Source: Marinomonas posidonica_A (GTDB lineage: Bacteria; Pseudomonadota; Gammaproteobacteria; Pseudomonadales; Marinomonadaceae). From it: DNA of 64,000 nucleotides. This document shows, in pieces, positions 16,183 through 24,966 of the stretch. The position numbers were made by a program, and so were the translations under genes. The DNA is taken from assembly GCF_043643765.1 (NCBI RefSeq), contig NZ_JBHZSP010000001.1, positions 186,001 through 250,000 of the forward strand. Direction: 5' to 3'. The notes under the pieces were generated by a model. The model did no database searches, had not been told where the DNA came from, and worked only from the letters and a program-made list of their open reading frames with translations. Position 1 is the stretch's first letter. Every line of letters starts with the position of its first letter.

Positions 16183-16977
16183 TTAACGAATTTGTGAAGG
16201 GCAAAGGCCAAAGCTGTGTTTAAAGGCTTTGCTAAAGTGAGCTTGGTCGTAGAAGCCTACCTGTTGTGCTACGTCTGTGCCGGGTACTTTGGACTTTAAT
16301 AATTTCACAGCCTGCTCAAGGCGCAAGCGAGTAAACCAAGCGTAAGGTGTTATGCCGATTTTGGCTTTAAATTGGCGTTGGAATTGGCTGGGGCTGAGGC
16401 CACATAAGTCGGCCAGTTGCTGTAAGGAAACCGGTTCGGCTAGATGGGCCAGTAAACATTCTCTTAACCTTTCTAGGTCACTTTTCCCCAAGGCGTATGT
16501 TGGTCTGATGCGGTTTTGGCCATAACGTTCGATCAAGGGCGAGAAGCCTTCGTAGGGTAGACAGTCACGGGCTAGCTGGCTGATGCTTTCATCACATAAG
16601 GCCACATAGGCTTGGCTGAGTGATTGGAATACCATTGGGTCTTGAATAATATTATGAGTAAAAGCTAATTCGCCTTGGGGTGATCCTGAGATGTTTAGGT
16701 CGTGAAACCAGTGTGGTTCCACTGAAAAGACCTGCGTCTTATAACCTGACGCTTCTAGTGCACGACCATCGTGTAGGACATCCGGCGGCATGATGACAAT
16801 GTCGCCCGGCCCAACACGCTGGCGCTCACCTTGTGACGCAAAGGCTTGTTGACCTTCTGTAATGAGCCCAAAGTGATAATCAAGGTGGTAATGGCGGTCA
16901 AATTCGAAGGATTGATAATGTCCGCTGATTAAACTCACGCATGGGTCAGACGATGTGAAGTGTTGTACTTTGTCCAT
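16183..16977 (-). CDS. AraC family transcriptional regulator
   Basis: A 264-residue regulator. Residues 1-130 form a cupin-type ligand domain (HYHLDYHFGLITEG, GDIVIMPPDVLHDG). The C-terminal 100 residues carry two helix-turn-helix motifs (LQQLADLCGLSPSQFQRQFK and DVAQQVGFYDQAHFSKAFK). This arrangement is common for regulators next to LysE exporters, and the exporter gene lies 78 bases downstream on the same strand. Confidence 0.92.
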   Translation of the reverse strand: MDKVQHFTSSDPCVSLISGHYQSFEFDRHYHLDYHFGLITEGQQAFASQGERQRVGPGDIVIMPPDVLHDGRALEASGYKTQVFSVEPHWFHDLNISGSPQGELAFTHNIIQDPMVFQSLSQAYVALCDESISQLARDCLPYEGFSPLIERYGQNRIRPTYALGKSDLERLRECLLAHLAEPVSLQQLADLCGLSPSQFQRQFKAKIGITPYAWFTRLRLEQAVKLLKSKVPGTDVAQQVGFYDQAHFSKAFKHSFGLCPSQIR

Positions 16978-17166
16978 GTTGGTGCTTTATCCAAGACGAT
17001 ACTGTGATTTATGAAGGTGCTGTTATTCTTGAAGGCCGTGTCTCAGTCGTTGATTTTATTGATTAGCTTAATGTAGGAATGGTTTGTTGTCTTGTAAAAA
17101 ACTGACAGTCTCAGGGAAAAGGTCTAACGTTAAAGTCACGGATTGCTGCTTCATAAGGAGAAGAGT

Positions 17167-17538
17167 ATGTTTCGCGTTGAAAAACAAGGTGACAATCATT
17201 TACACATTGAGCTTGACGGTCAGATGGATTCAGGGCAAATGGAAGTCGCGTTAAATGAGTTTATTCTATTGGCGCAAGGCATTGAACAAGGCACTATGTT
17301 GTATGAAATTACCGCTTTTCATATGCCATCGTTTAGTGCTATTGGTATTAAATTATCGAAATTACCTACTCTGTTTCGTTTGCTCGGTAAGTTTCGTAAA
17401 GCCGCGGTGCTGAGCGATGAAAAGTGGCTACAGACAGTCAGCGAGATTGAAGGGCTGTTGATTCCTGGCCTCGACATTAAGGCTTTCCCATTGGCTGAAA
17501 AAACGGTCGCCGAGGCATGGTTGGCGGCAGAATCCTAG
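17167..17538 (+). CDS. SpoIIAA-like STAS-fold protein
   Basis: A 123-residue cytoplasmic protein of the SpoIIAA-like group (formerly DUF3478), which has a STAS/CRAL-TRIO-like fold. Characteristic segments are HIELDGQMDSGQMEVALNEF, the strand TMLYEITAF and KAAVLSDEKWLQTVSEIEG. Its partner is unknown. The ATG at 17167 is chosen because AAGGAG lies 6 bases upstream; the ATG-opened frame at 17143 lacks a site. It is monocistronic and converges on dgt. Confidence 0.82.
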   Translation: MFRVEKQGDNHLHIELDGQMDSGQMEVALNEFILLAQGIEQGTMLYEITAFHMPSFSAIGIKLSKLPTLFRLLGKFRKAAVLSDEKWLQTVSEIEGLLIPGLDIKAFPLAEKTVAEAWLAAES

Positions 17539-17545
17539 TAAGTCT

Positions 17546-18892
17546 TTACATGGGTTCGAATACTGAGCCTAAACTTGGCACGAACAGTTTGTTGTACATG
17601 CGGCTGGCGTAGTCATCGGTCATGGATGCCATGTAGTCACAAATGATGCGTAGGCCGCTTTCCCCTCGATCACAACTTTTTTGCCATTCGCGAGCGATTT
17701 CTCTGGGTAATAATCTGGCTGGATCAGCACTGTAGGTTTCGAACATTTCTAGTAGCATTTGTTGGCCTTTGTAAACCAGCATTTGTACTTCTGGGCGTTG
17801 AATAATGTGCTGCATTTCAAACTGCTTGAGTAGGGCTAAGGCTTGTCGTTGACCTTCAGGTAAGCCCACTTGATAGCGTAATAATGGGTGTTCGAAATTC
17901 GGATTTTCCACCACCTGACAGGAGGTAATGAACCAGCTGACCAAATTGCCAATGGCTTCTTTGCGTAAATGGCTTTGACGGCTAAACAGCTGAGTTCGCA
18001 AGGTGTTTAGGTGGTCTTTCAAGAAAGGTGAGGCGAGCGCTGACAGTTTTGGCTCCAAGTGCTCTTGCCACATTTCCTTGGTGACCATACCGAGCACAAT
18101 GGCGTCTTCTAGGTCGTGTACGCCGTAAGCGATGTCGTCGGCTAAGTCCATGATGCTGGTGTCAAAGCTGGCGTGTGAGGCTTTCCCATGTGCTTCTGGT
18201 GAGCTGCGATGAACATCCTGCAAAGCGGTTTTGTCGGCTTCGCTGAAGGGGGCGATAATCCAATCCAAGAGCGCTTTTTCCTCTTCGTAAACGCATTTTG
18301 GTGGGGCCCAATTTGCCGCCTTGAATTGGCGGAAATTGTTTGGCTTGTCTGGGTATTGGCCAACCACTTGATTGTGTCGTACTGGGTATTTCAGAATGCC
18401 GAGTAAGGCACGACGGGTCACGTCCATGCCGTAATTTTCTGAGTAGGAGCCGCGTTTACCAAGGATGCGTAAGGACTGAGCATTGCCCTCAAAACCACCG
18501 TGGTCGAGCATCATATAATTGAGGGCAATTTCGCCTCCATGACCAAAGGGTGGGTGGCCAATGTCGTGACTTAGGCAGACAGTTTCAATCAGCGCGTCAT
18601 CCGCTAGCCATGGTTGAAAGTCGGCATCGGCGGAAGAGCTAAACTTGAGATGGTGAACAATGCCGTTACCAATTTGCGCGACTTCTAGGGAGTGGGTAAG
18701 GCGAGTCCGGCTGTAGTCGTTTTGACGTATCGCTAGAATTTGGGTTTTTGATTGCAAACGACGAAACGCTGCACTGTGAATGATGCGCGCTCTGTCCCTT
18801 TGGTATGGGGTTCTATAGTCGTTGTTGCGGGATTCTTTATGGCCAGATTGTCTTTCTTGCCAAGGTAACATCTCATCGTTTGCCACAGTCAT
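17546..18892 (-). CDS. dgt: dGTP triphosphohydrolase (HD domain)
   Basis: A 448-residue HD-superfamily enzyme that hydrolyses dGTP or other dNTPs to nucleoside and triphosphate. Metal ligands are visible in order: the first His in RTRLTHSLEVAQIG, the HD pair in LSHDIGHPPFGHGGE, and the later Asp in MDLADDIAYGVHDLED. The N-terminal YRTPYQRDRARIIHSAAFRRL is typical of the deoxyguanosinetriphosphate triphosphohydrolase-like (type 2) group. Length is normal. The gene is convergent with the SpoIIAA-like gene. Confidence 0.94.
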   Translation of the reverse strand: MTVANDEMLPWQERQSGHKESRNNDYRTPYQRDRARIIHSAAFRRLQSKTQILAIRQNDYSRTRLTHSLEVAQIGNGIVHHLKFSSSADADFQPWLADDALIETVCLSHDIGHPPFGHGGEIALNYMMLDHGGFEGNAQSLRILGKRGSYSENYGMDVTRRALLGILKYPVRHNQVVGQYPDKPNNFRQFKAANWAPPKCVYEEEKALLDWIIAPFSEADKTALQDVHRSSPEAHGKASHASFDTSIMDLADDIAYGVHDLEDAIVLGMVTKEMWQEHLEPKLSALASPFLKDHLNTLRTQLFSRQSHLRKEAIGNLVSWFITSCQVVENPNFEHPLLRYQVGLPEGQRQALALLKQFEMQHIIQRPEVQMLVYKGQQMLLEMFETYSADPARLLPREIAREWQKSCDRGESGLRIICDYMASMTDDYASRMYNKLFVPSLGSVFEPM

Positions 18893-19003
18893 GTTTTTTA
18901 TCTATCAAGGTAAAGAAACCTCAATCTTTCATGAAAACACGATATAGGTCAATGTTCGTCAAAAAAGCCTTGGGCATAATGGAGCTTATTATAAGGAATC
19001 TTT

Positions 19004-19279
19004 ATGCTTAATACTCAACATTTAATGACATACAAAGCCTTGGTGGAGACAGGAAGCTTTACGCTTACTGCTAAGCAATTGGGTTTGACGCAACCAGCGA
19101 TCAGTCAGCATATTCAAAAGCTAGAAAAAGAATTGGGTGAGTCGTTGTTGATCCGTCATGGGCGCCGAATTGAACTGACCCAAGCGGGTAAAGTGTTACT
19201 CAAACACATAGACCAACTAGAAGGCTGTTACCGTGACTTTATGACTTCGTGGGAAAGAGTGGCCGAACACGCTCACTAA
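19004..19279 (+). CDS. Stand-alone LysR-type DNA-binding domain
   Basis: A 91-residue protein that is almost entirely a LysR helix-turn-helix domain: TYKALVETGSFTLTAKQLG, then LTQPAISQHIQKLEKELG, and the wing LIRHGRRIELTQAGKVLL. The family normally has a further 200-residue ligand domain, which is absent. The stop is followed within 12 bases by the end of the convergent Nudix gene, so no remnant of the ligand domain is left. AAGGAA lies 6 bases before the start. It may be a genuine short regulator or the surviving head of a truncated one. Confidence 0.8.
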   Translation: MLNTQHLMTYKALVETGSFTLTAKQLGLTQPAISQHIQKLEKELGESLLIRHGRRIELTQAGKVLLKHIDQLEGCYRDFMTSWERVAEHAH

Positions 19280-19290
19280 CGAGCACCTAC

Positions 19291-19950
19291 TTAAGGAAGA
19301 TTGGTAAGGTGTCGTGATAGCGTCTGATAAAGGCCGTATAAAATACCTGCAGTCACTCCCCAAATACGAATGTCTTGGTAGTAAACTTCAAAGTAACCAC
19401 GCGATATGGCATCCAGTTTGCGTTGTTTGAATGCATAGTTTTGTGGCGTTAGTAGGTGACGCAACGGAACCCAATGAACGGATTTGACTTCTTCTTCACA
19501 TAAGCTCAGTTCACTTCGGCGTGTCATCTCGGCCACGATGGGCTTAATGCAGAAACCTGATAAGGTGCAATACTCGCCAAGTTCTCCCAGTAAATCAAAG
19601 CAATCTGGCGCTAAGCCCACTTCTTCCAAGGTTTCTCGCAATGCTGTGTACTGAATGCTGGCGTCATCTGGGTCGTGTTTGCCACCCGGAAAGGCGATTT
19701 GACCTGGGTGATTGCGCATGTGCAGAGCTCGTTGAGTCAGCAACACATAGAGTTCGCCGTCTTCTGGTGCTTGCCAGATCGGAATCAATACGGCCGCGGA
19801 ACGGTAATCTAACTCATAACCCTGCGGAAACATTTCTTCGTCTGGGTTATGGATGCTCTGCCGATAAGGTGTTTTGTCTAAGGCGGCACGAATGTCATCT
19901 AAACTAAGGTCAATTGGGGGAGCATTTAAAAACTGCTCTATGTCTGACAT
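19291..19950 (-). CDS. Nudix hydrolase, CoA pyrophosphatase type
   Basis: A 219-residue Nudix enzyme of the NudL/YeaB branch, expected to cleave CoA into 3',5'-ADP and phosphopantetheine. The Nudix box runs over residues 89-113 (GGKHDP...RETLEEVGL). The upstream signature LLTQRALHMRNHPGQIAFPG marks the CoA-specific UPF0035 group. It lies 8 bases downstream of pabB on the same strand and is probably cotranscribed with it; pabB-nudL is a known gammaproteobacterial pairing. Confidence 0.92.
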   Translation of the reverse strand: MSDIEQFLNAPPIDLSLDDIRAALDKTPYRQSIHNPDEEMFPQGYELDYRSAAVLIPIWQAPEDGELYVLLTQRALHMRNHPGQIAFPGGKHDPDDASIQYTALRETLEEVGLAPDCFDLLGELGEYCTLSGFCIKPIVAEMTRRSELSLCEEEVKSVHWVPLRHLLTPQNYAFKQRKLDAISRGYFEVYYQDIRIWGVTAGILYGLYQTLSRHLTNLP

Positions 19951-19958
19951 GGTAAGAC

Positions 19959-21395
19959 CTACTTCAAAAAATCTCTTTCTAGAGTATGGGTTAATTTGCC
20001 TACTTTGGTAAAGGTTTCTTGGTACTCTTCTTCACATTTTGAATCGGCAACCAAGCCGCCGCCAGCCCAACAATGTAATTTACCCTGATCCGCTACCAAG
20101 GTGCGAATGGTGATGCTGGAGTCCATTTGACCATTGCTACTAAAGTAAACAATGGAGCCACAATAAGCGGAACGTTGGTGAGGTTCCAGTTCATCAATGA
20201 CTTCCATAGCACGAATTTTAGGGGCGCCAGTGATGGAGCCGCCAGGAAAACTTTGCTGGAACACGTGAATGCTGTGTTCGGCTTTGTCGATACGGCCCTC
20301 CACCGTGGACACCAGATGATGCACATTGGCATAACTTTCCAAGGCGAATAACTTAGGTACTTTAATGCTGCCTGTTAAACAGGTGCGGCCTAAATCATTG
20401 CGTAATAAGTCAACAATCATGAGGTTTTCAGCGCGGTCTTTTTCTGATGACAACAGGGTCTCGGCGTTGGTTTGATCTTGTTGCGGAGTTTCTCCTCGTG
20501 CAATGGTGCCTTTAATGGGTTTGGATTCGACTCGACCTTGATCACACAAGAGGAAGCGCTCTGGCGAATGACTCAGTAAGCTTTGGTGCGCAGAGAATTC
20601 CAAGTAGGCGGAGAACGGCGTCGGGCAGACTTGGCGAAGTGCTTGATAAGCGGTGAAGGTGTCACCTTGGTACTGAGCGGTAAAGCGTTGCGCTAAATTG
20701 ACTTGATAACAGTCACCGGCTTGGATGTAGTCCTGCACCTTAGCAAACTTGTTCGCGTAGTCCTCGGCGGTCATGTTGGAGGTAAAACCTGAGGTCAGTT
20801 GGAAGGCGTGCTTTTCCAATAAATCCTGGTGTACTAAGACATCGTCCGATGCACTGGTAAAACGGTTGATCAATTGACTGACTTCGTCTTCGTGACACCA
20901 AGGTGTGTAAATGAGCTCGGTTTTTTGCGTTTGATGATGAGTAATAACGGCCCAGCCGTAAAGCCCCATATTGAATGTGTCGAGCTGGATGTCATGGCTG
21001 ACGCTGTCTGGCAGCTGCTCGACATAATGACCACTTTCGTAACCGTAATAGCCCAATAGTCCTCCCGTAAAGGGTAAGTCTTTTGGTGCCGATTGCGCCC
21101 AACTTTCTTGGCAAATACGTGACATTAATTCATTCAGTAATGCCATCGGGTTTTGTTGCTCGGACAAGGTGTACAAAGGGGTGCCGGTCCACTGAATAAC
21201 GTCACTCTGATCCGCTTTTTGAGGGTTGCCATGAATGCGGGCAAGGGGGTTAGCTACCAGAATATCAAACCGTGTGTCGCTGAAATGTTCGTGGTTACTG
21301 TCCAGTAAGGCTGGGTAAGGTAAATCCCGTACGGCGGCGTAAAAAGCCAGTAAGTTGGACTGATAAGGAAGATTTATCCGTTTGATTTCTGACAT
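19959..21395 (-). CDS. pabB: Aminodeoxychorismate synthase component I
   Basis: A 478-residue chorismate-utilising enzyme making 4-amino-4-deoxychorismate for folate synthesis. The C-terminal catalytic domain has PIKGTIARGETP, whose lysine forms the covalent intermediate in PabB. It also has SFPGGSITGAPKIRAMEVID and the final CWAGGGLVADSKCEEEYQET segment. The PIKGT motif separates it from anthranilate synthase, which has PIAGT. It heads a two-gene unit with the Nudix gene and diverges from the alpha/beta hydrolase. Confidence 0.95.
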   Translation of the reverse strand: MSEIKRINLPYQSNLLAFYAAVRDLPYPALLDSNHEHFSDTRFDILVANPLARIHGNPQKADQSDVIQWTGTPLYTLSEQQNPMALLNELMSRICQESWAQSAPKDLPFTGGLLGYYGYESGHYVEQLPDSVSHDIQLDTFNMGLYGWAVITHHQTQKTELIYTPWCHEDEVSQLINRFTSASDDVLVHQDLLEKHAFQLTSGFTSNMTAEDYANKFAKVQDYIQAGDCYQVNLAQRFTAQYQGDTFTAYQALRQVCPTPFSAYLEFSAHQSLLSHSPERFLLCDQGRVESKPIKGTIARGETPQQDQTNAETLLSSEKDRAENLMIVDLLRNDLGRTCLTGSIKVPKLFALESYANVHHLVSTVEGRIDKAEHSIHVFQQSFPGGSITGAPKIRAMEVIDELEPHQRSAYCGSIVYFSSNGQMDSSITIRTLVADQGKLHCWAGGGLVADSKCEEEYQETFTKVGKLTHTLERDFLK

Positions 21396-21483
21396 TTTGT
21401 CTTATTACCTAGTAAAATGTTGCCGCAGATGGAATAGCGAATATTGTATTCCTTTAATAAGGGTCCTCACAGGTTAATTACAA

Positions 21484-22350
21484 GTGTCTGACGTTTTTTT
21501 TCTTTCTTTGCCCAATGCACGTATTGCGTATCGCTTACACGAAAACCCTAATGCCTCTTCGGATGCCGCGTGTTTAATGCTGCATGGTGCGGGTGTGGCT
21601 GGCGATATTACTTTTTCTCCCATGTTGCCTTATTTGACTCCTTGGCGTTGGATGCTGATTCCTGATTTAAAGGGAATGGGGGATTCTTTCCATGCAGATG
21701 GGGAAGAAAAGGCCGTGTCGGTTGCGGATTTGACCACGGAAGTGATGGCGCTATTGGACCATGTAAACTGGACCCAGTTTGACTTGGTGGCTTATTCCCT
21801 TGGCGGTTTAGTGGCGTTGAATTTAAATTATCAGCGACAGCAAGCGGGCCAACCGCCCGTGCGGATGGCCTTGTTAGAACCGGCTTCTTTGGACCGGGAA
21901 GATTTGAGCCATTTAAAAGAGGTGCGGCAAAAGTATCGTCATGCCTCGCAATTAATTCGTGAAACGGGAGATGTGGAGCTGGGCGTTGCTTGCTTTATGG
22001 ACGGTGTTTCACCTAATCGTCGTAAGCATCCTGTGGCGGAGGCCACCACGCAATCTCGTTTGGCGCATCGGCCTTTTGGTTTTGCTTATGCATTGGATGC
22101 GGTCACCGACTTTGTTGAGCAGGCGGCTCATAATCCACATATTCGTCATGCCATGATAGAAGCGTCACCGGAAGTCTTTTTGTTCTCTGGTGAATTGAGT
22201 CATGAGGCATTGAAACAGCATTATGAGTTATTGAGCGAGCGCAATGCTGCGTGGCAACACACAGTGATGAGTGCTTGTGATCACTCATTGCCCTTTCAAA
22301 AGCCGAGGCAAATTGCCAAGCATTTAAATAATTGGTTTGCCTCGTCCTAA
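21484..22350 (+). CDS. Alpha/beta hydrolase
   Basis: A 288-residue alpha/beta-hydrolase fold protein starting at GTG. The oxyanion loop is MLHGAGVAGD. The nucleophile elbow is AYSLGGLVAL (Ala in place of the usual first Gly), and the catalytic His is probably in CDHSLPF near the C-terminus. No substrate can be assigned; the fold covers esterases, lipases and C-C hydrolases. The ribosome site is weak. It is followed after 67 bases by the minor-pilin operon, which has its own strong ribosome site. Confidence 0.85.
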   Translation: MSDVFFLSLPNARIAYRLHENPNASSDAACLMLHGAGVAGDITFSPMLPYLTPWRWMLIPDLKGMGDSFHADGEEKAVSVADLTTEVMALLDHVNWTQFDLVAYSLGGLVALNLNYQRQQAGQPPVRMALLEPASLDREDLSHLKEVRQKYRHASQLIRETGDVELGVACFMDGVSPNRRKHPVAEATTQSRLAHRPFGFAYALDAVTDFVEQAAHNPHIRHAMIEASPEVFLFSGELSHEALKQHYELLSERNAAWQHTVMSACDHSLPFQKPRQIAKHLNNWFASS

Positions 22351-22417
22351 GCTTACGCTAGGATAGATTAGTGAGCAGGAAGCTCACCCATAAAACAATA
22401 GAACAAGGAGGTGTTCT

Positions 22418-22945
22418 ATGGTCCAGCAATGTGGTTATTCCTTATTGGAGCTCTTGTGCGTGTTGGCGATTCTAAGCTTGTTGGCACACCTTGGCTCGTC
22501 TCATTTCCTCTCTGTTAATCAAGATCTAGAAAATCAACGGACACTCAAAACAGAAGTCGCGCGTTTAGCAAATGGCTTGACTCAAGCACGTCAATTGGCG
22601 GTGGCCAGTGGCCGACTCAGTTACCTTTGCGGCGGCATTCGACATTGTACAGGGGATTGGTCAGCTGGCTTTCGTGTGTACCAACACACTGAGTCAGGTG
22701 AGACGGAAAAGACGTTTGCCAGCATGCCATTTGCTTCCGGCTTATTGGTCGCTTGGCGAGGTTTTCCTGCTCAGAAAACGCAAATTGAGTATCGGCTTAA
22801 TGGCTTATCAGGCTATCAAAACGGCACCTTTGTCTTTTGCTTAGGACGTTGGAAAATGGCCTTAGTACTTAATCAAAGTGGCCGATTTTATGTGTCGTCT
22901 TTGCAACCACAGACAGCATCCTTGAATGTGGGAGACTGCGAATGA
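22418..22945 (+). CDS. Minor pilin, FimT/GspH type
   Basis: A 175-residue prepilin. The N-terminus has a class III signal, MVQQCG|YSLLELL, with the conserved Glu at +5 and a hydrophobic helix to about residue 30. The C-terminal half is the small GspH/FimT beta domain with one pair of cysteines. Such proteins prime type IV pilus assembly. A strong AAGGAGGTG ribosome site precedes it. It is first of four tightly packed genes and overlaps the next by ATGA. Confidence 0.85.
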   Translation: MVQQCGYSLLELLCVLAILSLLAHLGSSHFLSVNQDLENQRTLKTEVARLANGLTQARQLAVASGRLSYLCGGIRHCTGDWSAGFRVYQHTESGETEKTFASMPFASGLLVAWRGFPAQKTQIEYRLNGLSGYQNGTFVFCLGRWKMALVLNQSGRFYVSSLQPQTASLNVGDCE

Positions 22946-23304
22946 AAAAGTCATTACGAATTAGATCATTGCAGGCTCATCAAGATGGCTGGGTGTTGTT
23001 GGAAGTGACACTCTGCTTGGTTGTCATCGGCGTCATTTTGTGGGTCATCATGCAGCAAACAGACGCTCAGTGGCACAGTCTGTCTTTGAGTGAAGCGCAA
23101 ATTAAGGCCGAACAAAACCGTCACAAAGCCCAACGGATGGCGTATTTGTTAGGTCAGGATGTGGCGTTTTTAGTTGATGAAGTGGGGAAAGCCGAGCAGC
23201 GTTTTGCTTATCCAGATTGCCAGGTTTGTACTCAGCAGAACCTTCATCAATGGTTTAAGGCCAGCTTGTCGCCTGTTACACCTTTATTGGAGTCAGCCGA
23301 GTAA
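22942..23304 (+). CDS. Minor pilin, PilV/GspI type
   Basis: A 120-residue prepilin-like protein. The cleavage region reads QDG|WVLLEVTLCLVVIG with Glu at +5 and a hydrophobic helix. Behind it is a short helical and cysteine-containing domain. It fits the second position of an H-I-J-K type cluster. It overlaps both neighbours (ATGA upstream, shared A of TAATG downstream), indicating coupled translation. Similarity is limited to the N-terminus, so the PilV/GspI label rests partly on position. Confidence 0.75.
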   Translation: MKKSLRIRSLQAHQDGWVLLEVTLCLVVIGVILWVIMQQTDAQWHSLSLSEAQIKAEQNRHKAQRMAYLLGQDVAFLVDEVGKAEQRFAYPDCQVCTQQNLHQWFKASLSPVTPLLESAE

Positions 23305-24200
23305 TGGTTTCTCGTATGAGGTTAATGGGTGGGATTTTATTTGAGTTGCTCATCGCCTGTGCTGTGTTGGGCTTCAGTTTACCTTTTATGATGAACGCCT
23401 TGCGGGATAGTCAAGACGAGCAATTGAAGCGCCATGCCTATATGCAAGGGCAAAGTCTTCAGTCCGCCATTGATGCGCATTTTCGTTCTCAGTGGCAGCG
23501 TTTGCTGCCAGCACAATGTCATCAGGACAGTGCTCTGTCTCTTACCATTGAAAGCTCGGCGAATTCCCCCGCGCGTTTGTCTGCCCGTGCTTTGGTCGCT
23601 GGTTCAGATTGGTTACTGGCGAGGGATCATGGTTTGTGTCGTGGTTCGCTAGCGGTGAACGAAAATCCGTTGATGGTGGCGCTGGATTGCCATTGGGACG
23701 TTGGTGATCCAGTGCGGTTCAGTAGTTGTGATAGAAGTGTTTTAGGACAAATTGAGGGGATTTCGAGCCAAGGTGCGCAAATCGCCTTCACCACAGATGA
23801 CGTACTTGGTCAGTCTGGTGTCATTGCTAGTGAAGACGGTTTTTATTGGTATTTGGCGGAAGGGAAAACAGGACAAAGTGCGTTATGGCGCTCTCCAGAA
23901 GTCAGTGGTAATGCGTTGGAGTTATGGAATGGCATCGAGCGTTTATCGATTCTGCCCTTGTTGGATCAGGATCAAAACGGCTTTGTTGACACCTTAGATA
24001 CCCGTTACGGCCATTATGCTTTGCAGCAGGTCCGTGCTTTGTGGGTAGAATATCAATATCGCCTTTGGGATTGTCATCTAGATCTGACTGAAGCCGTGCC
24101 TCTAAGTTACCTTTCTATGCGAGGAGAGGAGTGGCAATACCATCGTCCTTGTCAGCAAGTGGGTAATCAGATTATTGAGTTACGGGGAATGCCCCTATGA
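23304..24200 (+). CDS. Minor pilin, PilW/GspJ type
   Basis: A 298-residue prepilin. The N-terminal signal reads LMG|GILFELLIACAVLGF with Glu at +5, then a long beta-rich domain with several cysteines. Size and position fit PilW/GspJ. DQDQNGFVDTLDTRYGHY near 225-240 is an Asp-rich loop that looks able to bind calcium (inference). The start overlaps the previous stop and the end overlaps the next start by ATGA. Confidence 0.8.
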   Translation: MVSRMRLMGGILFELLIACAVLGFSLPFMMNALRDSQDEQLKRHAYMQGQSLQSAIDAHFRSQWQRLLPAQCHQDSALSLTIESSANSPARLSARALVAGSDWLLARDHGLCRGSLAVNENPLMVALDCHWDVGDPVRFSSCDRSVLGQIEGISSQGAQIAFTTDDVLGQSGVIASEDGFYWYLAEGKTGQSALWRSPEVSGNALELWNGIERLSILPLLDQDQNGFVDTLDTRYGHYALQQVRALWVEYQYRLWDCHLDLTEAVPLSYLSMRGEEWQYHRPCQQVGNQIIELRGMPL

Positions 24201-24649
24201 TTCATCAGGCTTTGAATCAGCAAACCTCAGCTGGTTGGTTAGGCTTACCTGTGTTGATATTGCTGTTGCTTGTCGCCAGTATGTCGGAGGCGTTCCAAGA
24301 TAGATTGCTGGCGCAATATCAGTGGCGAAGCCAATTGCAAGCGGTAGTGGACGAACGAGCTGCGTGGCAAGACTTTAAACGCGTGTTGGTAGACCCCCCT
24401 GAGTTTTCGCAAGCAAGTGAGTCTCATTGTCTTGGCTTTTGTCCGTTGCAACAAGAGAAAGCTAGCCAAGAACAAATAGAATGGCGTAGCGAGGGGCGAA
24501 CGGTGTTGTATCAATGGCATCGACATGAATTAGACGATGGCACGGAATACCATCGTCTTTGTGCTTCCATGAATCAACAGAGTTACCATTGCTGGTGGTG
24601 GCAAAATCGAATTTTACGACACCAAGGCTGGCTTACTCTGCTTGATTGA
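24197..24649 (+). CDS. Minor pilin, PilX/GspK-like
   Basis: A 150-residue protein with an N-terminal hydrophobic helix (GWLGLPVLILLLLVASM) and no Glu at +5, as is usual for GspK/PilX tip proteins. The rest is short, with four cysteines. It closes the four-gene cluster. PilY1 and PilE, which often follow in Pseudomonas, are absent here. Its 3' end overlaps the convergent PP0621-like gene by 17 bases. Confidence 0.7.
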   Translation: MIHQALNQQTSAGWLGLPVLILLLLVASMSEAFQDRLLAQYQWRSQLQAVVDERAAWQDFKRVLVDPPEFSQASESHCLGFCPLQQEKASQEQIEWRSEGRTVLYQWHRHELDDGTEYHRLCASMNQQSYHCWWWQNRILRHQGWLTLLD

Positions 24650-24893
24650 ACGCTTTTAAATGTTCCGCACAGCAAAAAGCACGTGCTTCTTGGTCATGTA
24701 TCGCATGAGAACGCGGAATATAGGTCTGACACTGTTGGCACTGAACCATGCTTTCTTGTTCTGCGGATGGTGACTCTGATGACGACTTTTTGTGCTTAGT
24801 CGGTGCTTTTTTTCCTTTCAAAATGACAAATTGGCGATATAACCACCAGCCAATAAAGAAAATCGCAACAAAAACGATCAAACGGACGATCAT
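24633..24893 (-). CDS. PP0621-like small membrane protein
   Basis: An 86-residue protein with an N-terminal membrane helix (LIVFVAIFFIGWWLYRQF), a basic linker, and a C-terminal zinc-ribbon-like part with CQQCQTYIPRSHA and a FCCAEH segment. This layout matches the PP0621 family of unknown function. It lies between the pilin cluster and nadE, on the opposite strand to both. Confidence 0.8.
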   Translation of the reverse strand: MIVRLIVFVAIFFIGWWLYRQFVILKGKKAPTKHKKSSSESPSAEQESMVQCQQCQTYIPRSHAIHDQEARAFCCAEHLKAFNQAE

Positions 24894-24966
24894 ATACTTT
24901 ACCTAAGTTGGCTAATTCCAGACAATAAAGGGCATATTCTAACAGAGTTGATGAGATAGCAACGGT

